Of a stretch of 64,000 bases of DNA, positions 16,595-25,307 are shown one piece after another. The translations under genes were made by a program, and so were the position numbers. Positions within the stretch are counted from its first letter, which is position 1, and each line of letters starts with the position of its first letter. The DNA is from Bacteroidales bacterium F22. GTDB taxonomy: Bacteria; Bacteroidota; Bacteroidia; Bacteroidales; Bacteroidaceae. The stretch lies in NCBI GenBank assembly GCA_029541985.1, contig CP095414.1, positions 1,240,001-1,304,000 on the forward strand, written 5' to 3'. The notes under the pieces were generated by a model. The model had not been told where the DNA came from and made no database searches. It was given only the letters and a program-made list of their open reading frames with translations.

Positions 16595-19500
16595 ATGAGA
16601 AACAGAATATGTTTATTAACTCTCTTTTTGAGTTGTCTCTTCTCGACAGTTATTGCACAAAATGTGGCTATAGACTTCAAAGTCAAGTCGGCTACTGTTA
16701 AGGAGGCCATGCAACAGTTTACTAAAGAAACTGGCTATTCGTTCATTTTTTCTTCAGGAGATCTTGATACCCAAAAGAAAATAACAGTCAATGCAGTAAA
16801 AAAACCTATTGCAAAAGTTGTTGGACTCATCTTGATGGGCCAAAAGGTAAATTTCGAAATCAAATCTAAGAATATTATCATCCAGAAAGCTGCTGTCACA
16901 AAGCAGACTGCTACCATGATAGCTGCAAATGGACAGGTTGTAGATTCAGAAAAGAATCCAATTATCGGTGCTACTATCCTCGAAAAAGGAACAAGTAACG
17001 GAACGATTACTGACTTCGATGGAAACTTCAAGTTGAATGTATCTGCTGGAGCTACGATACTTGTTCGCTATATCGGTTATCTTGATGTGACAAAAAAAGT
17101 AAGAAAGACAACCCCTATCGCTATCACTATGCTAGAGGATACTCATACGCTCAACGAAGTTGTCGTGGTAGGATACGGAGTTCAAAAGAAAGTAAATATG
17201 ACTGGTGCAGTCTCTATGGTCGATGCTAATAAGTTGTCAAAGAATAGACCTGTGACCAACATTGCAAGTGCACTTCAAGGGGCTTTGCCTGGTGTACAAA
17301 TCACAAACACAAACAATCAACCAGGAAGTTCTTATTCGTTTAATGTACGAGGAATCACTTCTATAAATGGGGGCTCACCACTTATCTTAGTAGATAATAA
17401 CCCAGTCGGTGATGTATCGATGCTTAATCCAAATGATATCGCAAGCGTAACGGTATTGAAGGATGCTGCTTCGGCTTCAATCTATGGTGCTCGTGCGGCT
17501 TATGGAGTAATCCTTATAACCACAAAGAAAGCTAAGAAAGGCCAAAAGTTAACAGTAAATTATGCAAATAACTTCACCTTCTCTACAGCTTATAACTTAC
17601 CTAATAAGGCATCGACTACTGAATATATCAAACTACTGAAAAATGTAGGTCTAGAAAATCATACTAGTGGAGCTAACATTGACCAATGGTTGACATATCT
17701 TGATGAATATAAAGCAGACCCTTCTAAGTATCCTGATGGAATTGCTTATGACGAGAATGGGGCCAAGTATGGCTTAAAAGATTACGATATGCTGGGCGAT
17801 ATGATGGAGAGTTATGGTTTCCAGCAGAAACACGATGTATCGGTTCAGGGTTCTGACGAGAAAAATGCCTTCCGTGTAGGTGTTGGTTACTCAGATGAAG
17901 ACGGTATCTTACAGACAGATAAGGATAGTTATACCCGTACTAACTTGTCAGCATATTGGAAATCTAATGCTACGGATTGGCTTAAATTCGAGACAGATAT
18001 AAAGTATGCCAATGCGAAACAAACCTATGTAGCCAATACAATTAGTGGTGGTTTATACGGTTCGGCAATATCATCGCCTCCATTCTATACTCTTGGAATG
18101 CGACAATCAACTGATGGAGAATGGTTTTATCCTGCGACTCCTCGTTCATGTTTAATCCTCTCTGATCCTTTAGTTTATGAAAAGAAAACGCTGAGAATAT
18201 TGGAGCGTGTTATCTTAAATCCATTCAAGGGAATGGTAATCAATGGAGAGTATACCTACTTAAATACGCAGAGCGAAACAGAGAATTATTTAAATAAATT
18301 CTATACTCAATCAGATCTTGCTGTCACTGGAAAGCCTAATAGAGAGAATTCTTCGTATACATTAAGTACAAGTCCTTCTACCTTGCAGTCTATCAATGTG
18401 TATGGAAATTACACGTTCAAGATTAACGACCATGCAGTGAAACTCATGGGAGGATTTAATCAGGAAAGTAAGACGACAAAGAATTTGAAGGTTACAAAGT
18501 TAGATGTCATTGCTGAAGATTTACCTTCAATCTCTCAAAGTACTGGTGAACTAACTGCAACTGATGGTTTCACTCAGTATGCTACAAGAAGTCTCTTTTA
18601 TCGTCTGAACTATTCGTACAAAGATCGATATCTATTCGAAACCAATGGCCGTTATGATGGCTCATCAAGATTCCCTGCAGGACATCGCTTCGGTTTCTTC
18701 CCTTCAGTATCTACTGGATGGCGTATAAGTGAAGAACCTTTTATGAAGAGTACTCGTGATTGGTTGTCAAATGCTAAATTGAGAGGGTCTATCGGTATGG
18801 TTGGAAATCAAAATATAGGAAATTATGATTTCATGCCTGGTATGAGCAGCTTCTTAAGTTCTTGGTTGGTAAACAATCAACAGGTGACTTCGTTGGGTAA
18901 ACCTTCGTTGGTTAGTTCTTCTTTTACCTGGGAGAAGGTTACGACATATAATATAGGTATTGATGTTTCGATTTTTCACAAGTTGAATTTCAATTTTGAT
19001 ACGTATATCCGTGACACTAAAGACATGCTTGCTCCAGGTCTAGAATTGCCTGCTGTATTAGGTGCTAATGCGCCTAAGGAAAATGTAGCTGACCTACGGA
19101 CTAGAGGATGGGAATTGAGTATGGAATGGAAAGATAAGATTCAGGAAGTGAATTACAATATCGGATTCAATCTTTCAGACTCGAAAGCTAAAATCACTAA
19201 ATTCAACAATGAAGTAGGATTGTTATCAACCAATTCATCGGGAGTTCCTAGTGCCTACCGTGTAGGTAAAGATTTTGGTGAAATTTGGGGGTATGAGACA
19301 GTGAGATTATATCAAGAAGATGATTTCAATGAAGATGGGTCTTTAAAAGACAATCTACCACGAGTGGAAGGATATAATCCTAATGTGGGGGATGTATTGT
19401 ACAAGGATATGAATGGAGATGGTCTTATCAATAAAGGACAAGATACAGAAGATAATCCTGGAGATATGGTAGTTATTGGTAACCAAACTCGCCGATATAG

Positions 19501-19978
19501 ATACTCTGTATATGGAGGGGCTTCTTGGAAATCATTCCGATTCTCTTTCAACTTAAGTGGTATCGGTAAACGTGATATCTGGTTGAGCAACGCACTTATC
19601 TTCCCTTATTATGGCTCATTTTCTAATTTGACTACTGCGGAATTAGATTATTGGACACCTGATAATCCAAATGCTTTTTACCCAAGGATGTATGAAAATG
19701 AATCTGGAAATACCAAAGCTAACCGCTTAGTACAAAGTCGTTACTTAACTAACGGTGCTTATTGCCAGATAAAAAATATTCTCTTGGAATATTCAGTACC
19801 TAAGAAGGCGACAAGTCGGATTGGTCTTTCTAAACTGTCTTTCTTTGTCAATTGTGAAAACCTATATACTTTCTATCATACTAACAAAGGGGTCAATCCT
19901 GAAAGTAGTAATACACAAAATGGATTTAGTTATCCTGAGATGCGTAAATTTTCAATTGGCTTAAATCTAACTTTATAA
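16595..19978 (+). CDS. SusC/RagA-family TonB-dependent transporter with N-terminal STN signalling domain
   Basis: 1127 residues with a signal peptide ending TVIAQ. The order is an STN domain (~24-105, FKVKSATVKEAMQQFTKETG), a carboxypeptidase-like beta-sandwich (~112-178, VVDSEKNPIIGATI and TDFDGNFKL), a SusC plug (VVVGYGVQKKVNMTGAV, then VLKDAASASIYGARAAYGV) and a 22-strand-type barrel to the C-terminus (SIGLNLTL). The STN domain marks it as a transporter that also signals to a FecR anti-sigma, which is encoded just before it. With the SusD 14 bases downstream it forms an outer-membrane uptake complex for an oligosaccharide or other large nutrient. The substrate cannot be read from sequence, and no glycoside hydrolase is encoded in this locus. 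Confidence 0.93.
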   Translation: MRNRICLLTLFLSCLFSTVIAQNVAIDFKVKSATVKEAMQQFTKETGYSFIFSSGDLDTQKKITVNAVKKPIAKVVGLILMGQKVNFEIKSKNIIIQKAAVTKQTATMIAANGQVVDSEKNPIIGATILEKGTSNGTITDFDGNFKLNVSAGATILVRYIGYLDVTKKVRKTTPIAITMLEDTHTLNEVVVVGYGVQKKVNMTGAVSMVDANKLSKNRPVTNIASALQGALPGVQITNTNNQPGSSYSFNVRGITSINGGSPLILVDNNPVGDVSMLNPNDIASVTVLKDAASASIYGARAAYGVILITTKKAKKGQKLTVNYANNFTFSTAYNLPNKASTTEYIKLLKNVGLENHTSGANIDQWLTYLDEYKADPSKYPDGIAYDENGAKYGLKDYDMLGDMMESYGFQQKHDVSVQGSDEKNAFRVGVGYSDEDGILQTDKDSYTRTNLSAYWKSNATDWLKFETDIKYANAKQTYVANTISGGLYGSAISSPPFYTLGMRQSTDGEWFYPATPRSCLILSDPLVYEKKTLRILERVILNPFKGMVINGEYTYLNTQSETENYLNKFYTQSDLAVTGKPNRENSSYTLSTSPSTLQSINVYGNYTFKINDHAVKLMGGFNQESKTTKNLKVTKLDVIAEDLPSISQSTGELTATDGFTQYATRSLFYRLNYSYKDRYLFETNGRYDGSSRFPAGHRFGFFPSVSTGWRISEEPFMKSTRDWLSNAKLRGSIGMVGNQNIGNYDFMPGMSSFLSSWLVNNQQVTSLGKPSLVSSSFTWEKVTTYNIGIDVSIFHKLNFNFDTYIRDTKDMLAPGLELPAVLGANAPKENVADLRTRGWELSMEWKDKIQEVNYNIGFNLSDSKAKITKFNNEVGLLSTNSSGVPSAYRVGKDFGEIWGYETVRLYQEDDFNEDGSLKDNLPRVEGYNPNVGDVLYKDMNGDGLINKGQDTEDNPGDMVVIGNQTRRYRYSVYGGASWKSFRFSFNLSGIGKRDIWLSNALIFPYYGSFSNLTTAELDYWTPDNPNAFYPRMYENESGNTKANRLVQSRYLTNGAYCQIKNILLEYSVPKKATSRIGLSKLSFFVNCENLYTFYHTNKGVNPESSNTQNGFSYPEMRKFSIGLNLTL

Positions 19979-19992
19979 CAGATTAATATATT

Positions 19993-21828
19993 ATGAAAAT
20001 AAAAAATATACTTTGGGGTACTTTGATTATGTTAGCTTTGTCTGGTTGTTTAGACAATAGCTTCTTAGATCGCACGCCAAAAACTGAGTTGACAGAAGAG
20101 ACCTTATTTACATCTAACGAAAATTTTCAAACGTATGCTTGGCAACTCTATGAGGTATTTCCTGCTTATGGCAGTATCTCGAACCTATTTAAAGTAGCTA
20201 CGGATGATTTCTTCAAAGGAGGAAAAGGAAGTGAAAGTTCATGGATATGGCAGAAGATTAAGGTTCCTGCATCTGGAGGAGGTTATGACTTCTCATATAT
20301 ACGTAAAGTCAATTTACTGCTGGACAATGTAGAAAAATCGGATAAATTGTCTGAAAATGAAAAAATACATTGGAGATCTGTCGGTAAATTCTTTAGAGCT
20401 TACCAATACAGTATCTTATTGTCTAAATTTGGCGGAGTACCTTGGGTAGACCACTGTTTAAATTCTGATTCAGAGGAACTGTATCTACCACGTAACAGTC
20501 GTGACGAAGTGGCTGAGAATATCCTTACGGATTTACAATATGCAGAAGAAAATATTGATATAAAAGATGATGGAGCTAATACAATCAATGCGGATGTAGT
20601 CAGAGCTTTAATCTCACGATTTACACTTTTTGAGGGTACTTGGAGAAAATATCATGGATTGGAAAATGCAGAGAAGTATCTCGTGGAGTGTGAACGGGTA
20701 TCTAAACTCTTAGTCGAAAAGTATCCTACATTGCATAACAATTATGATGAAGTATTCAATTCTGTTGACCTCAAAGGAGTGGATGGCATCTTGCTTTATA
20801 GACAATATGTAAAAGATATCGTTACACAGAATGTATCGACCAAGTTTATTGGTTCTGGACTCGGATTTGAGTTGACGAAAGATCTTGTCGATAGTTATCT
20901 TTGTACGGATGGTAAACCAATCTACGCACAAGCTGATTACCCAAGTAATGAAGAAGACCCTTATACTGAATTTGCTAATAGAGATAAACGGTTATACTAC
21001 AATGTGATGCTTCCTTATAAGCTCAAGACACCTGATTTGAAGGCCTATGAGAAAGAATGGACTTATACAGATGTGCCAAAAGAAAGAACTTATCTAGATC
21101 TTATGAATAGTATAGCTAGTGAGGGATTCAAGACTTATCCTATCAAGCAAAATGGAGGATGTGTCTGCAAATTCTCTCCTCACTTCAAATTACATAATGG
21201 TGGTTTTGGATTTCAAGCTACACAAGGTGGATATTACCCATTGAAGTATTACAATACTCAAGAGGAGTATCCTGTATCTAGATATTCAACTGATGCGCCT
21301 ATCTTTAGAGCGGGTGAATTTTATTTGAATTATGCTGAGGCGTGCTATGAGAATGGAACACTCACACAAGAGATTGTAGATCAAACAATCAATAAATTGC
21401 GCGAGAGAGGTGGAGTAGCTCCATTGGAAATTGATGCTATATTTGAGGATAGTCGAAGAGATCCTGATGTCGCTCCTTTGCTATGGGAAATCAGAAGAGA
21501 ACGCCGAACTGAACTAATCGGTGAGGGTTTCCGCTTCGAAGATTTACGTAGATGGAAAAAGGCTGAATACCTAAACAAATGGAAACTTGGTCGCTGGTAT
21601 AGTGCTCAGCAATTGGTAGAAGACGGAGTGCTTAAAAATGTATCGCAATGCAAGATTAAATTTGTAGATCGTGATGGCAATATAAATAGTACAGCTGGGT
21701 ATATCACATTTGTTGATGACCCTATTGCTAAAGGATATGGATGGTTAGATCATTACTATCTATACCCATTGCCAATCAACAACCTTCTATTAAATAGTGA
21801 AATAGAACAGAATCCAGGCTGGGAATAA
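19993..21828 (+). CDS. SusD/RagB-family surface lipoprotein
   Basis: 611 residues with lipobox ALSGC (Cys19). The SusD N-terminal segment is clear (FLDRTPKTELTEETLFTSNENF), as is the family C-terminal region (FRAGEFYLNYAEACYENG, RRERRTELIGEGFRFEDLRRW, and a LYPLPINNLLLN ending close to the C-terminus). SusD lipoproteins form the lid of the SusC channel and capture substrate at the cell surface. It is the direct partner of the STN-containing SusC upstream and is followed by a strong terminator, so the fecR-susC-susD unit ends here. Confidence 0.92.
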   Translation: MKIKNILWGTLIMLALSGCLDNSFLDRTPKTELTEETLFTSNENFQTYAWQLYEVFPAYGSISNLFKVATDDFFKGGKGSESSWIWQKIKVPASGGGYDFSYIRKVNLLLDNVEKSDKLSENEKIHWRSVGKFFRAYQYSILLSKFGGVPWVDHCLNSDSEELYLPRNSRDEVAENILTDLQYAEENIDIKDDGANTINADVVRALISRFTLFEGTWRKYHGLENAEKYLVECERVSKLLVEKYPTLHNNYDEVFNSVDLKGVDGILLYRQYVKDIVTQNVSTKFIGSGLGFELTKDLVDSYLCTDGKPIYAQADYPSNEEDPYTEFANRDKRLYYNVMLPYKLKTPDLKAYEKEWTYTDVPKERTYLDLMNSIASEGFKTYPIKQNGGCVCKFSPHFKLHNGGFGFQATQGGYYPLKYYNTQEEYPVSRYSTDAPIFRAGEFYLNYAEACYENGTLTQEIVDQTINKLRERGGVAPLEIDAIFEDSRRDPDVAPLLWEIRRERRTELIGEGFRFEDLRRWKKAEYLNKWKLGRWYSAQQLVEDGVLKNVSQCKIKFVDRDGNINSTAGYITFVDDPIAKGYGWLDHYYLYPLPINNLLLNSEIEQNPGWE

Positions 21829-22195
21829 TCGAAAATAGTACTTACTAAACTGTCCAATAGGATAATGAATAATCATTGTCTTATTGGACAGTTTTTGTTG
21901 CTTTCAGTTGGACTAAGCTCGTGATTATTAGTCTATCTGGGAATGGGTATATATAAAAAGATGAAAGAAAAGTACTTTTTATACGTAAACACAATAGATT
22001 GTATATTTTTTATTATCTTGTGACTCATTATAACAATGAACAAACAACTCACAAATTTTTAACTACCAAACCATCTGTTTAACCTTTCTTGCATCCCACA
22101 TTTTATCGCATTTTTATATAGAGTGATGTGGCTTGTTCAATCTTAAACTCCGTACAACGAGATAGGATTGAAAATATTGAGGTACAATATTGAAT
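21829..22195 (+). other. Gap between susD and the sigma gene
   Basis: It holds the susD terminator (21847-21896) and then ~300 AT-rich bases leading to the ECF sigma gene. No good TAnnTTTG promoter is seen and no coding frame is supported. Confidence 0.5.
21847..21896 (+). terminator. Intrinsic terminator after susD
   Basis: A 13-bp stem, 21847-21859 with 21882-21894, is extended inward by a further imperfect stem with a G-U pair. It ends in a run of five U residues (21892-21896). Confidence 0.88.
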
Positions 22196-22792
22196 ATGAA
22201 AATCGATGAATCTTTTATTATAGAAATGCTCAAGCAAGGCAAAGAAGAAGCATATAAATATATATACGATACTTATTATGTTCTTTTGTGTAAGGTAGCT
22301 TTTCAATTCGTCAAAAATCAATACTCCGCTGAAGCAGTCGTCGGAGATGTCATCTCTCATCTGTGGGAGATAAGAGAAAGAATAACTATCAAAACATCTT
22401 TACGTAGCTATCTTATTCGCTCTGTACGCAACCATTGCTTGAATCAGTTGTCAAGTAATCATTCTAAAAATGAAGAGCCCTTCTCTGCTCTTAATCAAGA
22501 CAATGAAAATAGAATCTATGATTACTGCATCGAGCATAATTATCCTTTGGTCCAATTACTCGAACAGGAACTAGAAGACAAAGTTCATACTTGTATCAAA
22601 AATTTACCAGAAGAGACACGTATCGTTTTTAAGAAGAGCCGCTATGAGCAAGAGAGTTATAAGGAGATCGCATCGGACCTGGATATCTCAGTAAACACTG
22701 TAAAATATCATATAAAAAGGGCTATCACCTTATTGAGGAAGGATTTCTTTACCTTGATTCTATTGACGATGGTACTCATGCTAAGAGGATAG
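22196..22792 (+). CDS. ECF RNA polymerase sigma factor (Bacteroidetes sigma-70 family)
   Basis: 198 residues from the ATG at 22196; the frame can be read from a TTG two codons earlier, but ATG is more likely. Region 2 spans ~10-75 (EEAYKYIYDTYYVLLCKVAFQ and HLWEIRERITIKTSLRSYLIR), and region 4 with its helix-turn-helix spans ~130-185 (LPEETRIVFKKSRYEQESYK and LDISVNTVKYHIKRAITLLR). It is the only sigma gene near the fecR/STN-SusC unit, so it is probably that unit's regulator. Its place after susD, behind a terminator, is unusual, because such sigma genes normally precede fecR. The last ~15 residues are hydrophobic (FFTLILLTMVLML), as often in this family. Confidence 0.9.
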   Translation: MKIDESFIIEMLKQGKEEAYKYIYDTYYVLLCKVAFQFVKNQYSAEAVVGDVISHLWEIRERITIKTSLRSYLIRSVRNHCLNQLSSNHSKNEEPFSALNQDNENRIYDYCIEHNYPLVQLLEQELEDKVHTCIKNLPEETRIVFKKSRYEQESYKEIASDLDISVNTVKYHIKRAITLLRKDFFTLILLTMVLMLRG

Positions 22793-22818
22793 ATATAGGA
22801 AGAAATTGTAAAAAATAA

Positions 22819-22861
22819 AAGAAGCCTATAAATCAAGAGTTACTTGATTTATAGGCTTCTT
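22819..22861 (-). terminator. Bidirectional terminator between the sigma gene and tmRNA
   Basis: A perfect 19-bp stem (22819-22837 with 22843-22861) with a 5-base loop. The minus-strand side is followed by a U-rich run (complement of 22808-22820), which suits termination of tmRNA. It also lies 27 bases after the sigma gene. Confidence 0.85.
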
Positions 22862-22890
22862 AATACTTACGTTGACTTGTACAAGTCATC

Positions 22891-23293
22891 TGGTGGAGCT
22901 GGAGGGAATCGAACCCTCGTCCAAACAGGGAACTAATCAGCTTTCTACATGCTTATCTTGGCTTAATTTTTCGAATTGATGTGAAACCCAAGCCATCCAC
23001 AAAAACCTTAGCCTCTAAGTTTCACTTATACTGTGAGGCCAGTATAAGCTATCTCTGTCTCGACTGCACCACTGAATCAGGAAACCACGGAGAAACGGGT
23101 CCTGAGCGATGTTACGTCTACTGCCACGTATGGATCAGCAGATTAAGCTAACGTACTATACTTCGGTTAGGCAGCGTAAGCAAAATTATTGTTGCCAATT
23201 AAAAAAGTTCGAATACTGAGATTTTAGTGCTAATACCCAACGCACTGCATGCTTACCCATCACCTCTACCCGCTGTCAAATCCAGTCAGCCCC
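22891..23293 (-). ncRNA. ssrA: Transfer-messenger RNA (tmRNA), tag peptide GNNNFAYAA
   Basis: The 5' end reads GGGGCTGACTGGATTTGACA and the 3' end has the tRNA-like T-arm (GGTTCGATTCC) and an encoded CCA. The two ends pair into a 7-bp acceptor stem with one G-U pair, giving 403 nt. The tag frame is at 23167-23196 on the minus strand: GGC AAC AAT AAT TTT GCT TAC GCT GCC TAA, i.e. GNNNFAYAA after the alanine carried by tmRNA itself. It rescues ribosomes stalled on broken messages and marks the unfinished protein for proteolysis. The tag ends AYAA; the usual ending in this phylum is ALAA. Confidence 0.95.
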
Positions 23294-23358
23294 TGCGGTA
23301 TATCATAAAAATGATAATAAAAATGAGCAATCCAATTGATCTTTTATCAACTAGCCTT

Positions 23359-23389
23359 CAAAGATAGAGATAAAAACATCAATCGACAA
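23359..23389 (-). promoter_or_regulatory. Promoter of tmRNA
   Basis: On the minus strand TTG (23389-23387) lies 20 bases before TATCTTTG (23366-23359), matching the Bacteroidetes consensus. It implies a leader of about 60 nt removed in processing. Confidence 0.6.
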
Positions 23390-23436
23390 GAATAAAAGAC
23401 AAAAAGTAAATAGCTTCTATACTATTAACTTCTGTG

Positions 23437-23509
23437 AGCGAAAAACGAGATTCGAACTCGCGACCCCAACCTTGGGAAGGTTGTGCTCTACCAACTGAGC
23501 TATTTTCGC
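23437..23509 (-). tRNA. tRNA-Gly(CCC)
   Basis: 73 nt, full cloverleaf; acceptor stem GCGAAAA/TTTTCGC; anticodon loop TTCCCAA gives CCC, reading GGG. CCA is not encoded. It differs from the two tRNA-Gly(GCC) copies nearby at only four positions, two of which keep the anticodon-stem pair (U-A to C-G). It lies behind the terminator at 23611-23643, so it probably has its own promoter; a weak TACCTTCG at 23538-23545 is the best candidate. Confidence 0.93.
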
Positions 23510-23610
23510 AGATATTGCTATTTATCGATTGTCATCACGAAGGTAATACTTAATCTTAAAATACAATCATAAATAGGTAAAAAAGTGTCTGATGATTTAG
23601 TTACATAAAA

Positions 23611-23643
23611 AAAGGAAGTCTCTTCATTTAAGAGACTTCCTTT
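23611..23643 (-). terminator. Terminator inside the tRNA cluster
   Basis: A perfect 13-bp stem (23611-23623 with 23631-23643) with a 7-base loop, followed on the minus strand by seven U residues. It ends the Gly-Leu-Gly transcript directly after the second tRNA-Gly(GCC). Confidence 0.85.
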
Positions 23644-23644
23644 G

Positions 23645-23717
23645 AGCGAAAAACGAGACTCGAACTCGCGACCCTAACCTTGGCAAGGTTATGCTCTACC
23701 AACTGAGCTATTTTCGC
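23645..23717 (-). tRNA. tRNA-Gly(GCC), copy 2
   Basis: 73 nt; anticodon loop TTGCCAA gives GCC, reading GGC and GGU. It is identical to the copy at 23853-23925, and the few flanking bases on the 3' side also match. CCA is not encoded. Confidence 0.95.
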
Positions 23718-23735
23718 AGATATTCCTATTTAGTG

Positions 23736-23819
23736 TGAAGAGAATGAGACTCGAACTCACACGGCCGTAAGGCCACTACCCCCTCAAAGTAGCGCGTCTA
23801 CCAATTCCGCCATCCCTCC
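23736..23819 (-). tRNA. tRNA-Leu(GAG)
   Basis: 84 nt with a long variable arm (TAGTGGCCTTACGGCCGTG region), as in class II tRNAs. The anticodon loop TTGAGGG gives GAG, reading CUC and CUU. The acceptor stem GGAGGGA/TCTCTTC has two G-U pairs. CCA is not encoded. Confidence 0.93.
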
Positions 23820-23852
23820 AATACGGTAGTAAATAAAAATAAGAACACTTTG

Positions 23853-23925
23853 AGCGAAAAACGAGACTCGAACTCGCGACCCTAACCTTGGCAAGGTTAT
23901 GCTCTACCAACTGAGCTATTTTCGC
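23853..23925 (-). tRNA. tRNA-Gly(GCC), copy 1
   Basis: 73 nt; anticodon GCC; identical in sequence to the copy at 23645-23717. It is the first gene after the promoter at 23937-23968. Confidence 0.95.
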
Positions 23926-23936
23926 GTTAGCGGTTG

Positions 23937-23968
23937 CAAATATACATCGTATTTTTGTACAATACAAA
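23937..23968 (-). promoter_or_regulatory. Promoter of the tRNA Gly-Leu-Gly cluster
   Basis: On the minus strand TTTG (23968-23965), 20 bases, then TATATTTG (23944-23937). This is a full match to the Bacteroidetes consensus, directly in front of the first tRNA. Confidence 0.75.
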
Positions 23969-24023
23969 TTTTTAGCCGTCTTTTTATAGTAAATACCCTA
24001 TTCTATTAAGAAGAAGGTATTTA

Positions 24024-24284
24024 TTATCCTCTAGATAATCCTTCATGAGTGAGAATGAGTTCCCCTGGTATCCATACGACTCCTTCTTCTTCTGAGTCCA
24101 AAGGAAATAGATCTATAGCTACATCATTTGGAATAGAAAGCGGCAATGTCGATTCTGATAGAGGAGCTGTCTGCTCGCCTAATATAGAGCGTAAGGAGGC
24201 ATTCACCTGAATCAATATCATACGATAGTGTTTCGAGGGACTATATCTCTTATCTGTGAGTTCGTGACAAGCTATTTTTATCAT
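24024..24284 (-). CDS. Hypothetical protein, 86 residues
   Basis: I do not recognise a family. It is acidic in its second half (LFPLDSEEEGVVWIPGEL), has no signal peptide or membrane segment, and has no zinc-binding pair of cysteines. It lies 30 bases after the DUF4296 lipoprotein gene in the same direction and is the last gene of the ileS-dksA-lspA operon; no other frame fits this stretch. Its position supports it being real, and its role is unknown. Confidence 0.5.
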   Translation of the reverse strand: MIKIACHELTDKRYSPSKHYRMILIQVNASLRSILGEQTAPLSESTLPLSIPNDVAIDLFPLDSEEEGVVWIPGELILTHEGLSRG

Positions 24285-24314
24285 TGCATTGCGTTTAGGG
24301 AAACAATCAGTTCG

Positions 24315-25307
24315 CTATTTGGTTAGCTTCAGACTCTTTCGTCTAGGTTCCTTTGTTGGTACTTTCTCTTTATAGACTTCTTTATTTCGAAGTTGCTCTG
24401 GACTCAAACGTTGAGCTGGTAATTTCTTAACAGCTGACGAACCTTTTTTCATCTTATTTAAGTCGATTTTTTTCTTTGCTTTTGCAGCTTGTTCTTTCTT
24501 TATTGTAGCGAGAGAATCTGCTATATAGCTAGCTTGTTCCTCACTCTGATGCAACCTAATGAGTTGTATGCTATCCACTAGAAGCTGAGGATAATAGGTG
24601 CCTCGAGCATCTAAATAAATAAATCCTTTGATGTATTTGATACTTCCGAGGGTGTCATTTTGTAGTTTAATGGAGTACCAGCCTAAAGAATCTGCACGCA
24701 ACGTTTTTGATTCAGTTCCTTTAGCATAATTCAGTTGCAGATTCATAAATGCAGCAACGGAATCGGTTGTTAAAGGACGGAAAAAGGCTTTGTAATAAAG
24801 ACTATCTTTTTCTTCAAAAGCACGGTCGGAACGGATGCTGAATGCTAACCTATTCTCGGTGACAAGACCACTCATCATGACGGTACGCTGTAGATACCAC
24901 AAGTCTATACTATCGCCAACTGTAGTCGGCAATTGCTTATGAGTACGCAGAGAGATCAGTTTGTTCAACGCATCTTTTTCATCTTGTATGCGTGTGTTTA
25001 CACGTTGGTAAATCTCACTATAAGTCTCTATATGTTGAGAGTACCACGAGACTGAACTGTCAAATTGAGCTTCTGTAATCCCATGTTTTTGGAAGACGAA
25101 GTCTAGGTATTTCTCTCTATCTGAAGCAGTTTGCTTAGGAATAGTATTTCCTACAGCTTTGGCCTTGTGATAGTCAATGAGAAAATCCTCCATCTCTTGT
25201 GTCGAGAGTATTCCTTTGGGAGCACGCACGGCACAACTCGATACAACTAACAATATAGTTGCAAAAAACAATGCTTTGCGCATCGAAAAATGGAATTGAA
25301 GATGCAT
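24315..25307 (-). CDS. DUF4296 lipoprotein
   Basis: 330 residues from the ATG at 25307, which overlaps the lspA stop by one base (TAATG); the frame extends 26 codons further upstream into lspA, but the chosen start gives a clean signal peptide with lipobox VVSSC. DUF4296 covers ~35-130 (ILSTQEMEDFLIDYHKAKA and YLDFVFQKHGIT). The C-terminal third is lysine-rich and likely disordered (KKIDLNKMKKGSS). The function is unknown. The gene regularly follows lspA in Bacteroidetes, so its product is itself a client of the signal peptidase encoded just before it. Confidence 0.8.
   Translation of the reverse strand: MHLQFHFSMRKALFFATILLVVSSCAVRAPKGILSTQEMEDFLIDYHKAKAVGNTIPKQTASDREKYLDFVFQKHGITEAQFDSSVSWYSQHIETYSEIYQRVNTRIQDEKDALNKLISLRTHKQLPTTVGDSIDLWYLQRTVMMSGLVTENRLAFSIRSDRAFEEKDSLYYKAFFRPLTTDSVAAFMNLQLNYAKGTESKTLRADSLGWYSIKLQNDTLGSIKYIKGFIYLDARGTYYPQLLVDSIQLIRLHQSEEQASYIADSLATIKKEQAAKAKKKIDLNKMKKGSSAVKKLPAQRLSPEQLRNKEVYKEKVPTKEPRRKSLKLTK

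Noticed and set aside
23776..23967. A 63-codon minus-strand frame across the tRNA cluster
   Set aside because: It lies over tRNA-Leu and tRNA-Gly genes and their promoter; the translation (for example IAQLVEHNLAKVRVASSSL) is a familiar artefact of reading tRNA genes.
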